This document shows positions 38,001 to 48,742 of a stretch of DNA of 64,000 bases, piece by piece. Positions within the stretch are counted from its first letter, which is position 1. Each line of letters begins with the position of its first letter. The notes beneath the pieces are model-generated. The model was not told the origin of the DNA. It saw only the letters and a list, made by a program, of their open reading frames with translations, and ran no database searches. A program made the translations under genes and the position numbers. The stretch is from Xestospongia bergquistia (lineage: Eukaryota; Porifera; Demospongiae; Haplosclerida; Petrosiidae): the NCBI GenBank assembly GCA_963965975.1, contig OZ014424.1, forward strand, positions 5,042,380 through 5,106,379. The letters are read 5' to 3'.

Positions 38001-38501
38001 TTAATTTTTAGAACACATTTCAACACTTATATTTCATTTCTAGAACACAACATTGACAAATATCAGTATTAGAATATCTTTCTTTCTTTACTACTCTACT
38101 GTTTAATCTGGAGACAATTACATATACATATTACAATACATAGGGGAAATTAAGTATAAAGAGACATATGATATAATATAAGTAGATACTAAAATAATAT
38201 GATAATGAATGTGAAATAGTAATAATTGAGCGTATCCTTGATTCTTACCTGCAATAAGTCTCACATCACCATCTAATGTCACCATTACACTTTGAAGTCC
38301 TATTCTAGCCATAGAAAATAAGATAGTTTCGTCAAGTTGAAGGAGGCTGCAACATGTCTGATGACATACAGCCCAAGTCTGTTCTTCAGTTAATGGGCAA
38401 TTTATTCTACGCAATATTCTTTCTAAATTCAATCCAGTAGCTCTCTCAGGATTGCCTGTTTCGCTGACAGGACCGGAAAGAACTCTGTATTGCGAAGACA
38501 T
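35030..38501 (-). CDS. SPIRE: Spire-type actin nucleator
   Basis: Spire nucleates actin filaments with formins on vesicles. The first exon (start 38499-38501) and the next two encode a KIND domain (LNLERILRRINCPLTEEQTW; AVCHQTCCSLLQL; IFYDLGLLLFNLLDYGLED). Short exons follow, with WH2-like actin-binding motifs: DSIMQQIRARPYLKP near 36540-36600 and ESLMEEIKTPHTLRKI near 36380-36450. I see only these two clearly, against four in vertebrate Spire. The C-terminal half has a Spire box (PLSEVISIRSTLAKADLHNM) and a modified FYVE zinc finger (ICFSCQKKSFGFFRKPHACF; later Cys pairs in HVCIQCCC and LCICHHCVEF). It ends at 35030. About fifteen exons; some middle exons were not fully joined. The start faces ETNK 65 bp away. 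Confidence 0.85.
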
Positions 38502-38566
38502 TTTTAGAAATGCGACGATTAAAAAAGTCGCGTACGTTTTATACGCATAAGGGGCGGTGCTTAAAA
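38502..38566. promoter_or_regulatory. 65-bp bidirectional SPIRE/ETNK promoter
   Basis: This is the gap between divergent start codons. It contains GGGGCGGTG at 38551-38559, a GC-box-like site close to the recurring KLF/SP-type boxes of the window. Confidence 0.45.
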
Positions 38567-39737
38567 ATGGCGTTTGAAGAGAGGAAAGTAGGTAATTTAA
38601 AATGGAATTATCTACCATTGGAACTCCAAAGCACCACAAGCATCGAGTTATTTATAGAGAATCTAATGCCACACATTAAGCCGAATTGGAAGAAAGAGAA
38701 CATTAAACCACTCTACTGTAATGATGGCTTAGGTACCAGTAATGATATTGTTGGTGTTTATGAAGAGGGTACTGACATATACAAGGATGGCAACGTAGTA
38801 CTAGTGAGGACTAACGGCAAAATGACCCATCTTTTTGTTGACCGAGAAATGGAAATAGTTGCCCTGTTACTACTTCATCAAATTGGGGAAAATCCACCAA
38901 TATATTGTCAATTACAGAATGGATTATGCTATGGTTATGCACCAGGAAGACCTGCTCGATGGGAGGACTTAGCTAATGCCAAATTTCTTCACAGCATAGC
39001 TGTCTCAATGACACACCTTCATAATGTGACATTACCTGAAAATTATCGTCATAACCCAGTCATCTTTCACTTCTATGACCAGTGGTTGAGCATAATTCCG
39101 ATGACTTTCACTGACAAAGATATCGATGCAAAATTTAAGTCAACATTTGGCTCAATAGATGCTTTGCGAAAAGAATCAGAGGATATGAAATCCCTCTTGA
39201 TGACGTTTCAATCAGCATTTGTACTTTGTCATAATGACCTCCAATATGGTAATTTAATCTATAGTGAGGCCACAGGGAAAGTAACATTTATTGATTATGA
39301 GTACTGTGGATTGAATTATGTGGCTTGTGAGCTAGGAGACTTCTTTGGTGAGTTTGCTGGTCTAGATATGCCAGACTATTCATACTATCCTGATGAGATG
39401 GTACAGAAGAAGTTTATTAGAATGTATTTAGAAGAGAGAGCAAAATTGACAGGTTTGGTTTATTGATCCATTTGTTCGTACATCTGAGTATCTATCCATC
39501 CATTTGCCCTTCATGATATTCCTTGTTTCTTCATCAGGTTGTATAGTGACTGATAATGAAGTTCACGAGCTTTACCGGGAGGCCAATAAAGGTTGTCTTA
39601 TTATGCACTTGTTATGGACAATCTGGGCTCTTATGCAAACTCACCTAACTAGTTTGTCAGGTTTCAATTACCTGGAATATGCTAAAACAAGGTATAGCCA
39701 TTACATATCAATGAAGGAACAATTTATGTCATTATAA
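38567..39737 (+). CDS. ETNK1: Ethanolamine kinase
   Basis: This enzyme phosphorylates ethanolamine in the first step of the CDP-ethanolamine (Kennedy) pathway, in the cytosol. Two exons (38567-39452, 39538-39737) give 361 aa. Conserved features include the ATP-binding N-lobe (NDIVGVYEEGTDIYKDGNVV; LVRTNGKMT), the Brenner-type catalytic loop CHNDLQYGNLIY and the choline/ethanolamine kinase motif FIDYEYCGLNYVACELGDFF. The C-terminal exon (YREANKGCLIMHLLW) is also typical. Ethanolamine rather than choline specificity is inferred from overall resemblance to ETNK1/2. An upstream in-frame ATG at 38510 would overlap the SPIRE first exon and is unlikely. Confidence 0.92.
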
Positions 39738-39795
39738 AATTTTGCATCAATATTTGATTTTTGCTAATTATCAATAAATGAATAAATGAATAATT

Positions 39796-42028
39796 TTATT
39801 TTAATTTCAAATTTAGACATGCGTTTTGAGCAGCACTCTGTTCAGCTGATTTCTTTGTAGTACATTCATTCCCTTTTATAAGATGTCTTTGTCCTTTATC
39901 TGTTGTGTAGCTAACAGTACTAACAAAACCACCATTAGGTAAAGACTGTGTCTCATATTCGGGTAACGATAGCCTCAATTTTTGCAAGTGTTCTTGCAGC
40001 TTGTTTTTATAAGATGTAGCATCTGTACTGCTGATAACTGGGCCTGTCCCTAAGTGGGAAAGTAATTGCTGATATGATTACTACACTATAACAGCTATAC
40101 TATGATATATAGGTCAAGATACAGTTGATTGACTTACCTGGTATTGGAGTTGTTTTTATACTAACTGCTGATGTAGGTGTGTTTGCTAGCAAACTTAGAC
40201 TTCTCATTGCTTCACCTGCTGCTAAATTTTGAGCCCTTTTCTTATTTTTATCAGGTGTTGAGCGATATTTTTGACCATTGAACTCAACAACTCCAACATA
40301 ACCCACACATTCAGTTGGATATTCTGCATCATATGCTGGCATTGGAAGCTTTGATTTTTGAGCATATTCATTTAGTAACTGTTTGTAATTGAGTTCAGGC
40401 TGTGGACTAGATTGAGAACTGGGTATTTGAGATGACATATCATTAACTACAGCAGGTAATGATGTTTGTTGTTTATATGATGCAGGTAGATGAGAGGATG
40501 ACACAGTTAATGGAGGAGTATTAGTATGAGTAGATGATGGCTTGCTTAATGGAGGAGGATTACCATGTACATGAGTAGATGACCTATTCAATGGAGGAGG
40601 ATTAGCATGAGTAGAAGATGGCCTATTCAATGGAGGAGAATTAGCATAAGTAGAAGATGGCCTATTTAATAGAGGAGTATTAGCATGAGTAGAAGATGGC
40701 CTATTTAATGGAGGAGAATTAGCATGAGTAGAAGATGGCCTATTCAATGGAGGAGCATTAGCATGAGTAGAAGATGGTCTGCTTAATGGAGGAGCACTAT
40801 TAATGGAGATAATTCCTTGTCCTGATGGTCTTCCAGTAGTAGCCCTTTGACTAGAGTTAGTACTGGTAGTGGACACCTGGTAGTAAGTACTGGTAGCTGA
40901 CACCTTGTTACCAGCTGGTCCAGATTGTTGAGTGTTTTCAGGAAGAGAAATGTTTTGTGTAAAAGCAGCTGGAGGTATTAATTCAGGATGATGGACATGA
41001 GCTTGTCCTGGAGTGTGGACTGATGTCTTTCCTGTAGTTTGTCTGGTGAGTATTTCTTGTGAAAAACCAGGAGGAGGCTTTATATCATGAGTCACAACTT
41101 GAGGTCCTACAAATGTACCAGCAGTATTAGTTTCAGTAGTTAATGGAGCTGGCATTCTGGAAAGATTTGTATACTGAGGATAAAGGGCTGGAGTGACCAT
41201 TTTATTTGGCATCATAGCAATTCCTGATGGAGTGGTCACTAGAGGTATTCGAGTATGGGCTGGAAGAAAACCAGCTTGTACTGGTTGCATGAAATGAGGA
41301 TGTAGTACAGGTCGGTAGGTAAGTACCTGATGTTGTGGAGTTAGTATAAACGCTTGACCTGGATATCTTAGCTGTTGTTGTTGTTGCCAGACCTGTGGCT
41401 GTAAATGATTTAGAATATTCAATTCTTTAATTGCAATACAGTTTACAGAGTGTTTTGCATCTTCAAACTTTGAAAAAACATCATTAGTAGTGAATACTTT
41501 GTCACCTATATTAACAGAACCAGTGTACTTGTTTTGGCCTAAGTCTTTAATTTTATGTTTTGGTTCAGGCAGTCCCATCACTTGACAATAATTTGACAAA
41601 AGACTGGAATAGTATACGTGTTCTGGATTTTCTGATGAAGTAAGAACTGCAGTATAGGGTATTCCGTTTTGCCGGAAATCATCAAATTTATTTTGCACAG
41701 GTGAGGAAGATACTTGACCAGATCTTGGATCTATTGAATCAGGAGTACTAGAAGTATTAGTAGAGATGATAGGGGATTCTGTTGGTACTTTTTTCAATTC
41801 TCCTTTTATCGTATGGGTGGGGTCAAGTGTCAATGTTTCTAGTGCAATTGTCGCTACATCGTTTTCAGCCGCTTTTTTCGTGGGGTGAGATTCCTTGGAC
41901 GTAAAGGACCGATCACCACATGTCAATACACTTACAAAGCCGTCTTTAGTTATAGTTGTCTGGTACCCGTTCACTGGAATCTTGTTACTCTGACAATAGT
42001 CGTTCAACTCTGTTTTCTTGAAGGCCAT
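39796..42028 (-). CDS. Protein with four double-stranded RNA-binding domains, 714 aa
   Basis: Two exons (40138-42028, 39796-40049) sum to 715 codons including the stop. dsRBD-like units: 1 at about 3-65 (KTELNDYCQSNKIPVNGYQT); 2 at about 142-205 (YSSLLSNYCQVMGLPEPKH); 3 at about 545-612 (NYKQLLNEYAQKSKLPMP); 4 near the end (YKNKLQEHLQKLRLSLPEYE, then KKSAEQSAAQNACLNL). Helix-2 KKxAE/Q-type residues that contact RNA are kept in units 1, 3 and 4; unit 2 looks degenerate (FEDAKHSVNCIAIKEL). The linker is Pro/Gln/Ser/Thr-rich and has about seven copies of a 13-residue repeat (NAPPLNRPSSTHA). No RNase III or kinase domain is present. It may be a Dicer/Drosha partner or dsRNA sensor adaptor; this is inference. 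It ends 58 bp from the ETNK stop. Confidence 0.85.
40530..40795 (-). repeat. Coding 39-bp minisatellite (13-aa repeat) in the dsRBD gene
   Basis: About seven in-frame copies of a 39-bp unit encode PPLNRPSSTHAN-like repeats, with one copy shortened and one altered (THVHG). Confidence 0.9.
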
Positions 42029-42143
42029 ACTGATGACGTCATATTTACATAATTTTGCACGACTGTCCGCAAAAAAATTAATTTGACTTTAAAAATTAAT
42101 TTCACGTGTGTGGTTTTCATCTGGGATATCTTTGGGAGAGGAT
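42029..42143. promoter_or_regulatory. 115-bp bidirectional dsRBD/ESRP promoter
   Basis: The divergent gap holds CACGTG at 42103-42108, 36 bp from the ESRP start. Position suggests a shared promoter. Confidence 0.45.
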
Positions 42144-45100
42144 AATGGCTAAACGTCCTTACGAAAAACTAGTACTATTCGGTGTAAGCACATGTGGTTT
42201 GGGAGGTAATGATCTTGGTGGAGACGAGAAAGAAATATGTCTTCTTTCGTGGCAAGTCATTGATACCACTAAAATACAGGTGTGACATTAATTAGAATGT
42301 ACATGTTCTCTAACAGGAAAGACTTCCATGCCACATGACATAACATTGTATAAACACAAGTAGTAAAAAAGTTTAATTTGGTTTGAAACAGTCTCATTAG
42401 GGTTAAAATATCATGACTAAGACCACACCCATAATGTTTTACGTACATTTTTATATTCGGAAGTAATTTGTAATAGAATTATTATGGAAGCTCTAATTAT
42501 AGATGATCTTTGCGTATTTTTTCTAGCCTGAAACACAAGTAGAACTTTGCTATGTACGACCTGACATCATACCAGATGAACCCACCACGCCACTGGGTAT
42601 TTCTATAGCAGATTTCTCTCAAGCTCCTTCACTGACAGAAGGACTTGAGAAGGTAAGTTCCTTACATAGCCAATACTATGTCCAATAGACCATATTACCA
42701 CATTAGTACTTTTGAAATTAAATGTCTATTATTACTTTTTACATGATACATATATTTCAGGGATTCATACAGGGGGGGAGGAAACCTGGGATTTCCCCCC
42801 CCCCCCCTGTATGAATCCCTTTAGAATTTCTTTAGAATGACCAAATAATTTGGTCATTCTAAAGAAACACAGGTTTGAAGTTTAGCTAATTTTTATAACT
42901 TCCTTGCTTTTCTGTCCTTATCTTGTAGTTCCAGACTGCCATGTCAAGTTACTCTGATAAGAATTACTGTATTGTCACCAATGGCTCTCACCCACTTCGT
43001 CAAGCTCTGTTCCCAGAGATAATGAAGAAAATGCTCTCAGTTCCGCAGTTTATGTATCAGTATTTTGATGTATTGAAGGAGATTTATAAGAAAACTAATT
43101 TTGAGTTTCAGCCTCAAAATCTTTTTGATTTATGTGAATGTATCCTAATATTAGTACTACATCCATTCCATTCATCCATTTATCCATTCCATTCATCCAT
43201 TCCATTCATCCATTCCATTCATTCATCCATTCCATTCATCCATTCCATTCATTCATTCATCCATTCAATTCATTCATCCATTCCATTCATTCATTCATCC
43301 ATTCCATTCATTCATCCATTTATCCATTCCATTCATTCATTTATCCATTCCTTTTCATCCATTCCATTCAACCATTTATCCATTCCATTCATCCATTTAT
43401 CCATTCCATTCATCCATTCCATTCATTCATTCATCCATTCCATTCATTCATCCATTTATCCATTCCATTATTCATTTATCCATTCCTGTCATCCATTCCA
43501 TTCATTCATTTATCCATTCCATTCATCCATTCCTTTCATCCATTTATCCATTCCTTTCATTCATTTATCCATTTGTCTAGTACTTTTTCTTGACAGTATT
43601 ATCAGATCTTGGTATTGATACTCCATCTAGTAATCTCTATGGTCAAGAAGAGATTAATGTTTTAGCTAATGTAGTACAGAAGATGTTATCACAAGGTATT
43701 CTATAATAATGTACATTGTAAAACCTGTAAAACCTGTTTAGGAAACGTGTTTGAGTCACCAGAGATGATACAGCAACACTATCAACATTCCAATCAAGTG
43801 AAGTAAGTATTTGGTAAGTTTTTTATTTTTGTTAACTCTCTCTGTCGTTTTAGTTCTGGTGATGTATGTAAAGGTTGTGTTGTTAGATTGAGGGGACTCC
43901 TCTTTTCTGCTGATCACAAAGATGTTGCTGGATTTCTCTCTGGACTTAATATTATCCCGTGAGTACCCACACAATCTCTCTCCCCTTCACATGCATACAT
44001 GCACTCTCTCTCTCTCTGTGTAGTGGTGGGTTAGTGTTCAATATTAATCAGTTTGGACGTCGCACTGGTGAGGCTATTGTAGTAATTGAGAATGAGGAAC
44101 AAACTTTGTTAGCATTGCAAAGAGATCGTCATTATATGCAGCAGAGATATATTGAGGTAAGAGGGTATGCCCCATTTCTTTTGAAGACTAATTATTAATT
44201 TTCCAGGTATATGAAGCTACTCCTGAAGAATTTATGGAGTTATCAGATTGTGAGATATTTTATCATGTTTACATGTTTTAATGTTTACATGTTTTAATGT
44301 TTTCACGTTTTAATGTTTTAATGTTTACATGTTTTAATGTTTTCACGTTTTAATGTTTACATGTTTTAATGTTTTCACGTTTTAATGTTTTCATGTTTAC
44401 ATGTTTTCATGTTTTAATGTTTCTTGTAGCTGGTAATGATGTAAGTGATGGTGTAGCTTTTGTGGTACGTATGCAAGGATTGCCTTACAGAGCTACAGAA
44501 AGTGATATTGTGAGTGTTTATAATTACCTAGGATAGCTACCATTAGTAAACTCTAGACTAGTAAACATCAGTACTTACCACAGTGACCTAGGATAGCTAC
44601 CATTAGTAAGCTCTAGATAGTAAACATCAGTACTTACCACTGTGACCTATGATAGCTACCATTAACTATTAGTAAGCTGTAGTGTCATTTTTGTTTTCTC
44701 CTCAAACAGGTAGATTTCTTTGGTCCTGAAGCTAAATTAAAGAATGGAGAGGGTGGAGTCTTAATAGTCAGATATCCTGATGGCAAAGCATCAGGAGATG
44801 CTTTCTCTTTATTTTCATCAGATGAAGACATGCAACAAGCATTAAAGAAACACAAACACGATATGATGGGACGTTATATTGAGCTGTTTACTAGTTCCCT
44901 GAAAGAGTTCCTAGTGGTCAGTTGAAGTAGCCAATAATGGTCCCTATTACTATGCATATATTTGAGCCTCTTTTAATGACAGCTTAATATAACATTTATA
45001 CAGTAACAATAAGTGTATTATAATAGAGTGGTATATAGGACAAATAAAAGTTGAAGTTACTCTTCTTGTACTGAAGATCACTTTTCTAAGGGCCTCATAA

Positions 45101-46479
45101 CAATAGGACAATGTACTTATATTATCCTATTTTAAACTGTTATTAATACTGAGGTGTCATTATAGGAAAGAGTTCTTTAAATGTATTTCTGTTGTAGGTG
45201 TTGAACAAATCAGGGACACCAGAACAGTTGGAACAGTTTTCTTTTCTGAACCCAAACACTTCATCAGCTACCAGTGTCATTGCTGCTAAGAGAGGATCAG
45301 AAAGGAACTGTGTCAAATTGAGGGGCTTGCCATGGGAGGCTACTCCTGAAGATGTTATTGAATTCTTTGGAGACTTGAATAAAAACATTGAACAACATGG
45401 CGTCCACATGGTCCTCAATGCACAAGTAAGTGAATGTCTTCTGTAGGACCAGAATATATCTATTGTTTTGGGAATTTCTTTTAGAATCGTCCTACAGGAG
45501 ATTGTTATGTTCAGATGACATCAGTGGACTCCGCCTCCAAAGCTGCTGATCGTTTACATAGGAGAAATTTAGGTAGAAGATATATTGAAGTATTTCAGGT
45601 CAGTATGTCTGACTATAATATTAATAAACTAATTAATAATTATTAATTAATGTACAAACTTATTGTAGATTGTTTTCTAGTTCCGTTTTATTTTAATTTA
45701 GTGTTCTGGTAATGAAGTGACTTATGCTCTTATGGATTCTGCTGGGGGTCGTTCTGGAGGTACAAACCCTTATCATTCTGGTGGAGGAAAGAGAAGAAGA
45801 TCTAGTGGAGCTACAATTAAAGCAAGAGGACTTCCCTACAGTACTAATGAATATGATCTGGTTGACTTCTTTGTTGATTTTCATGTAAGTTGTATATAAT
45901 CTATCACTACTATCCTAGAATTTTAAGAGCTCACTATTAGTAACTATCAGTACTTACCACAATGACCTAGGATAGCTACCATTAGTAAGCTCTAGACTAG
46001 TGAACATCAGTACTTACTACAGTGACCTAGGATAGCTACCATTAGTAAGCTCTAGACTAGTGAACATCAGTACTTACTACAGTGACCTAGGATAGCTACC
46101 ATTAGTATGCTCTAGACTAGTGAACATCAGTACTTACCACAGTGACCTAGGATAGCTACCATTAGTAAGCTCTAGACTAGTGAACATCAGTACTTACCAC
46201 AGTGACCTAGGATAGCTACCATTAGTAAGCTCTAGACTAGTGAACATCAGTACTTACCACAGTGATCTAGGATCACTAGTCTAGATCATTAGGTCACTGT
46301 ACTGTTGTTATTTTTTATAGATTGATGAAAGTGATGTTGAAATCATTTATAATCAGTCAGGAAAATCAACTGGTGTAGCATACATTGTCTTTCCCACTCA
46401 AACAGACGCTCGACGTGCTGTCCGTGACTTAAACCACAAGTACATTGGTCGTCGTTACATTGAGCTGTCGTTAGTGTAA
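42144..46479 (+). CDS. ESRP: Epithelial splicing regulatory protein (ESRP/Fusilli)
   Basis: This RNA-binding regulator of alternative splicing, with epithelial targets in vertebrates, starts MAKRPYEKLVLFGVSTC then GGDEKEICLLSWQVID, matching the ESRP N-terminus and its DnaQ exonuclease-like domain (NYCIVTNGSHPLRQALFPEI). Three quasi-RRMs follow: about 44019-44900 (VVRMQGLPYRATESDIVDFF), 45198-45600 (CVKLRGLPWEATPEDVIEFF), and 45700-46479 (IKARGLPYSTNEYDLVDFF). Each has an ESRP-type end (GRRYIEVFQ, GRRYIELSLV). An upstream RRM-like section (VRLRGLLFSADHKDVAGFL) may be the first of these units. About thirteen exons. Introns carry an ATTC tract, a twin hairpin and two related 60-bp minisatellites. 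Family call is firm. Confidence 0.92.
42759..42867. repeat. Twin perfect hairpins in ESRP intron
   Basis: Arms AGGGATTCATACAGGGGGG (42759-42777) and CCCCCCTGTATGAATCCCT (42802-42820) form one hairpin. Arms TTTCTTTAGAATGACCAAA (42827-42845) and its exact complement (42849-42867) form a second with a 3-nt loop. Only six bases separate the two. Confidence 0.9.
43155..43580 (+). repeat. ATTC/ATCC repeat tract in ESRP intron
   Basis: Over 400 bp of CCATTCATTCATCCATTCC-type repeats follow the donor near 43139. Frames through it (Ser/Ile/His/Pro) are intronic artefacts. Confidence 0.92.
44265..44425 (+). repeat. ATGTTTTAATGTTTACATGT repeat in ESRP intron
   Basis: Short tandem units of ATGTTTTA/ATGTTTAC/TTTTCACG fill a small intron and vary among copies. 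Confidence 0.85.
44526..44690 (+). repeat. 60-bp minisatellite, block 1, in ESRP intron
   Basis: Just over two and a half copies of a unit containing CTAGGATAGCTACCATTAGT and CATCAGTACTTACCACAGTG. The same unit forms block 2 in a later intron of the same gene. Confidence 0.9.
45920..46290 (+). repeat. 60-bp minisatellite, block 2, in ESRP intron
   Basis: About six copies at an exact 60-bp period, nearly identical to block 1. The array ends in a short inverted repeat of its own core (GATCTAGGATC, CTAGATCATTAGG). Confidence 0.92.
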
Positions 46480-46853
46480 TTATATTTATAATCTTGAAAA
46501 AAGATATAAATATTTTGAGAGAAATAATTTTTTTTCAGATATTATTATAGATTATTCTATTTAAATGGTGGTAGGGACGAGGTTTTTTGACAGAATCAAA
46601 TATTATGTTCATTTTTCATCTGTTTCTTTTCTATCATTGCATTTACTGTTTAATAAATAAATAACACCTTTACAACAAACTATTTCATATCTATAATAAC
46701 TAACTATAATACATCACACATTATCAGTTGTACTAAAGGGTAGTTTCCTTTAATTTGGACATGTCTATTTAAACAATTTATTATTTTCTTATGTTACTAT
46801 ATTGAGGTGTGGTCAAAATGTAGTAACACTTTTCTTGTCTCCTTTAGTTGTTA
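46480..46853. other. Convergent intergenic region
   Basis: AT-rich 3' flank of ESRP and FARS2. TTTAATAAATAAATAA near 46650 contains polyadenylation-like hexamers. No gene seen. Confidence 0.6.
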
Positions 46854-48158
46854 TTATCTTAATTCAACATTTAGTTTGTTGCTTATGTCTCTTCTAAGCT
46901 TCTCCTGCAAATTATTAATCTCTTCGTTGGTCACTGAACGATCCATTGAACGATATGTAATTCGATAGCAATGACTGACTTCCTGAGAAGACGAGAAGGA
47001 ATCAATTAATTCAACTTTTTCAACGAGATCACCTCCAACACTTCTCACAACTTCATAGAAATCATTAGTATTAAAGTCGTCCCTTATCCAAAATGATACA
47101 TCTTTACAACAAGGTGGAAACTTGCTGAAAGGTTTGAATTTTATGTCTGTATCTATGTCAAGAGTGACATTTTTAAATTGCTCTAAAAATCTTGGGTCTT
47201 CACTCCACAAAAGTCTAATATCTGGTATATCAAACATTAACATGGACAATCGATCGAGACCCAACCCAAAAGCCCAGCCCACTTTATTACTAGCCCCAGC
47301 TTTGTCCAGAATACCCTGTCGCATTATTCCAGATCCAAGTACTTCTAGCCACTCCCCCTGAAATTTGATCTCTAACTCATAGGATGGGTGTGTAAAGGGA
47401 AAATAACAAGGTAGCCATCTTGTTTCTGTATCATGACCAAAAAGATCTTTGACCACACCTTCTAAAGTTCCTTTTAAATTTAACTCTAGCATTTTTGCAG
47501 CATCAATTGTATGTTCAGCCTGCTTTTCATCTGTCTCAATTCTATCCTCAGGATGCTCCTCAAGTACTTCTAAAGTATCATCTTGTGCAGTGTGAAAGAG
47601 ATCTTGTTTAGTAAATACACGTACTCCTTCCATTTGATGGAATACTGGATAGTGACTAGAATCGATTTCATCTCGTCGGTAAACATCACCCGTGACCAAG
47701 AACTGATCAAAACCCATTTTTACAAAATCTCTTTGATGCGCTGATGTATGTGCTCGAAGTACATAATCACTATTGATGTAATAATTGTCATTTTTACTTC
47801 GGGAGATATGATCTTTCGGAATCAAAAGAGAGTCGAAATTTTGTTCTGTAGTTACAATAGGTGGAGTATCTTGAATATGTACATATAGAGAATTACCAAC
47901 ACGTTTAGTGTACGTTTTATAAAAATGTTGTACGACTCGTTCTTTAATAATGCTCACAGGATGATGTGGAATTCTATGGAGATTGCGACCAACTCGACTT
48001 AGTATGGTGGGTGTGATGTTAGTCATATGATCACGCACGTACTCTTTATCTAAAACTCTGACTGTTTTCTCAGAGAGAGCATGTCCAGAAGACAGCCATC
48101 TAAGTCTCAGTACAGATCTATAAAGAGTAGAAGCATTGTGAACATTTCTTGTAGCCAT
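46854..48158 (-). CDS. FARS2: Mitochondrial phenylalanine-tRNA ligase
   Basis: Charges mitochondrial tRNA-Phe. A single exon of 434 aa. The chosen start (48156-48158) gives MATRNVHNASTLYRSVLRLR, a typical presequence. An in-frame ATG 45 bp upstream would put an E-box and a CACGCCC box inside the coding region, so the shorter form is preferred. Class II features: motif 2 (GDVYRRDEIDSSHYPVFHQ), phenylalanine-pocket region (CYFPFTHPSYELEI), motif 3 (GWAFGLGLDRLSMLMF) and the C-terminal FDX-ACB anticodon-binding domain (FSKFPPCCKDVSFWI). Length and order match human FARS2. The lack of introns is notable next to intron-rich neighbours. Confidence 0.95.
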   Translation of the reverse strand: MATRNVHNASTLYRSVLRLRWLSSGHALSEKTVRVLDKEYVRDHMTNITPTILSRVGRNLHRIPHHPVSIIKERVVQHFYKTYTKRVGNSLYVHIQDTPPIVTTEQNFDSLLIPKDHISRSKNDNYYINSDYVLRAHTSAHQRDFVKMGFDQFLVTGDVYRRDEIDSSHYPVFHQMEGVRVFTKQDLFHTAQDDTLEVLEEHPEDRIETDEKQAEHTIDAAKMLELNLKGTLEGVVKDLFGHDTETRWLPCYFPFTHPSYELEIKFQGEWLEVLGSGIMRQGILDKAGASNKVGWAFGLGLDRLSMLMFDIPDIRLLWSEDPRFLEQFKNVTLDIDTDIKFKPFSKFPPCCKDVSFWIRDDFNTNDFYEVVRSVGGDLVEKVELIDSFSSSQEVSHCYRITYRSMDRSVTNEEINNLQEKLRRDISNKLNVELR

Positions 48159-48742
48159 TTTACACCACGTGGGTGACACGCCCTTCCATTTGAGCATGCG
48201 CATTTGTTGTTGCCTTCTGGATCTTTACTTTCACTGTTTAAGTTCTTTTTTACAGGTGAACAGCTAAAGCAAACGTATTTGGTTTCCTGCAAGTGAAGTT
48301 TAGAAGACTGTGGTAAGAATGGTTCCAATGAATTATTATTGTAACTGGTATTGCTGTATGTACTGCCATTCCTGAATATATTGTAGTCAAACATTGCCAC
48401 TGTGGCATTTCTGCTTAAACTGGTTGTAATATGGTGTCTTTTTATATATGGTTAGTAATGGTATAATGGATAGAATGGAAGTTGGTATCTGGTTTGGCTT
48501 TTAGGCAAATCTTTGATTAATCACCTTGTCTTGTTGCTAGGCAACACAAAAAGGGAAAGTGGGTGTATTCAGGCTTTGTGACTAGGCAATTACCCGCTTT
48601 CTTTAGGCATGTGTATGGCCATTCCTTACCTTTAAATATTACTTAACCATTATTGTTATGTACTTATAATTTGATCTTGTTGTAAACTATCTGGTATTTC
48701 TAGTTGCTGTTTTTATATATATACGGAGGAAGATCATTCAAC
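48159..48742. promoter_or_regulatory. Divergent FARS2/RBM12-like intergenic region
   Basis: Near FARS2 it has CACGTG (48166-48171) and CACGCCC (48177-48183). Near the RBM12-like start a TTTTTATATATATACGG element may act as a TATA box. A minus-strand frame at 48200-48400 is open but motifless. A 5' UTR exon of either gene may lie here. Confidence 0.45.

Noticed and set aside
42827-42867. MicroRNA precursor
   Set aside because: The stem is perfect, but a 3-nt loop and 19-bp arms are too short for a typical animal or sponge pre-miRNA.
43140-43618. Long Ser/Ile/His/Pro frames, and extension of the ESRP exon into them
   Set aside because: These are ATTC-repeat intron sequence. A donor at about 43139 and an acceptor before LLSDLGIDTPS restore the ESRP frame.
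48107-48400. 97-codon minus-strand frame upstream of FARS2
   Set aside because: No motif, overlaps the FARS2 promoter boxes, and would place FARS2's presequence out of frame.
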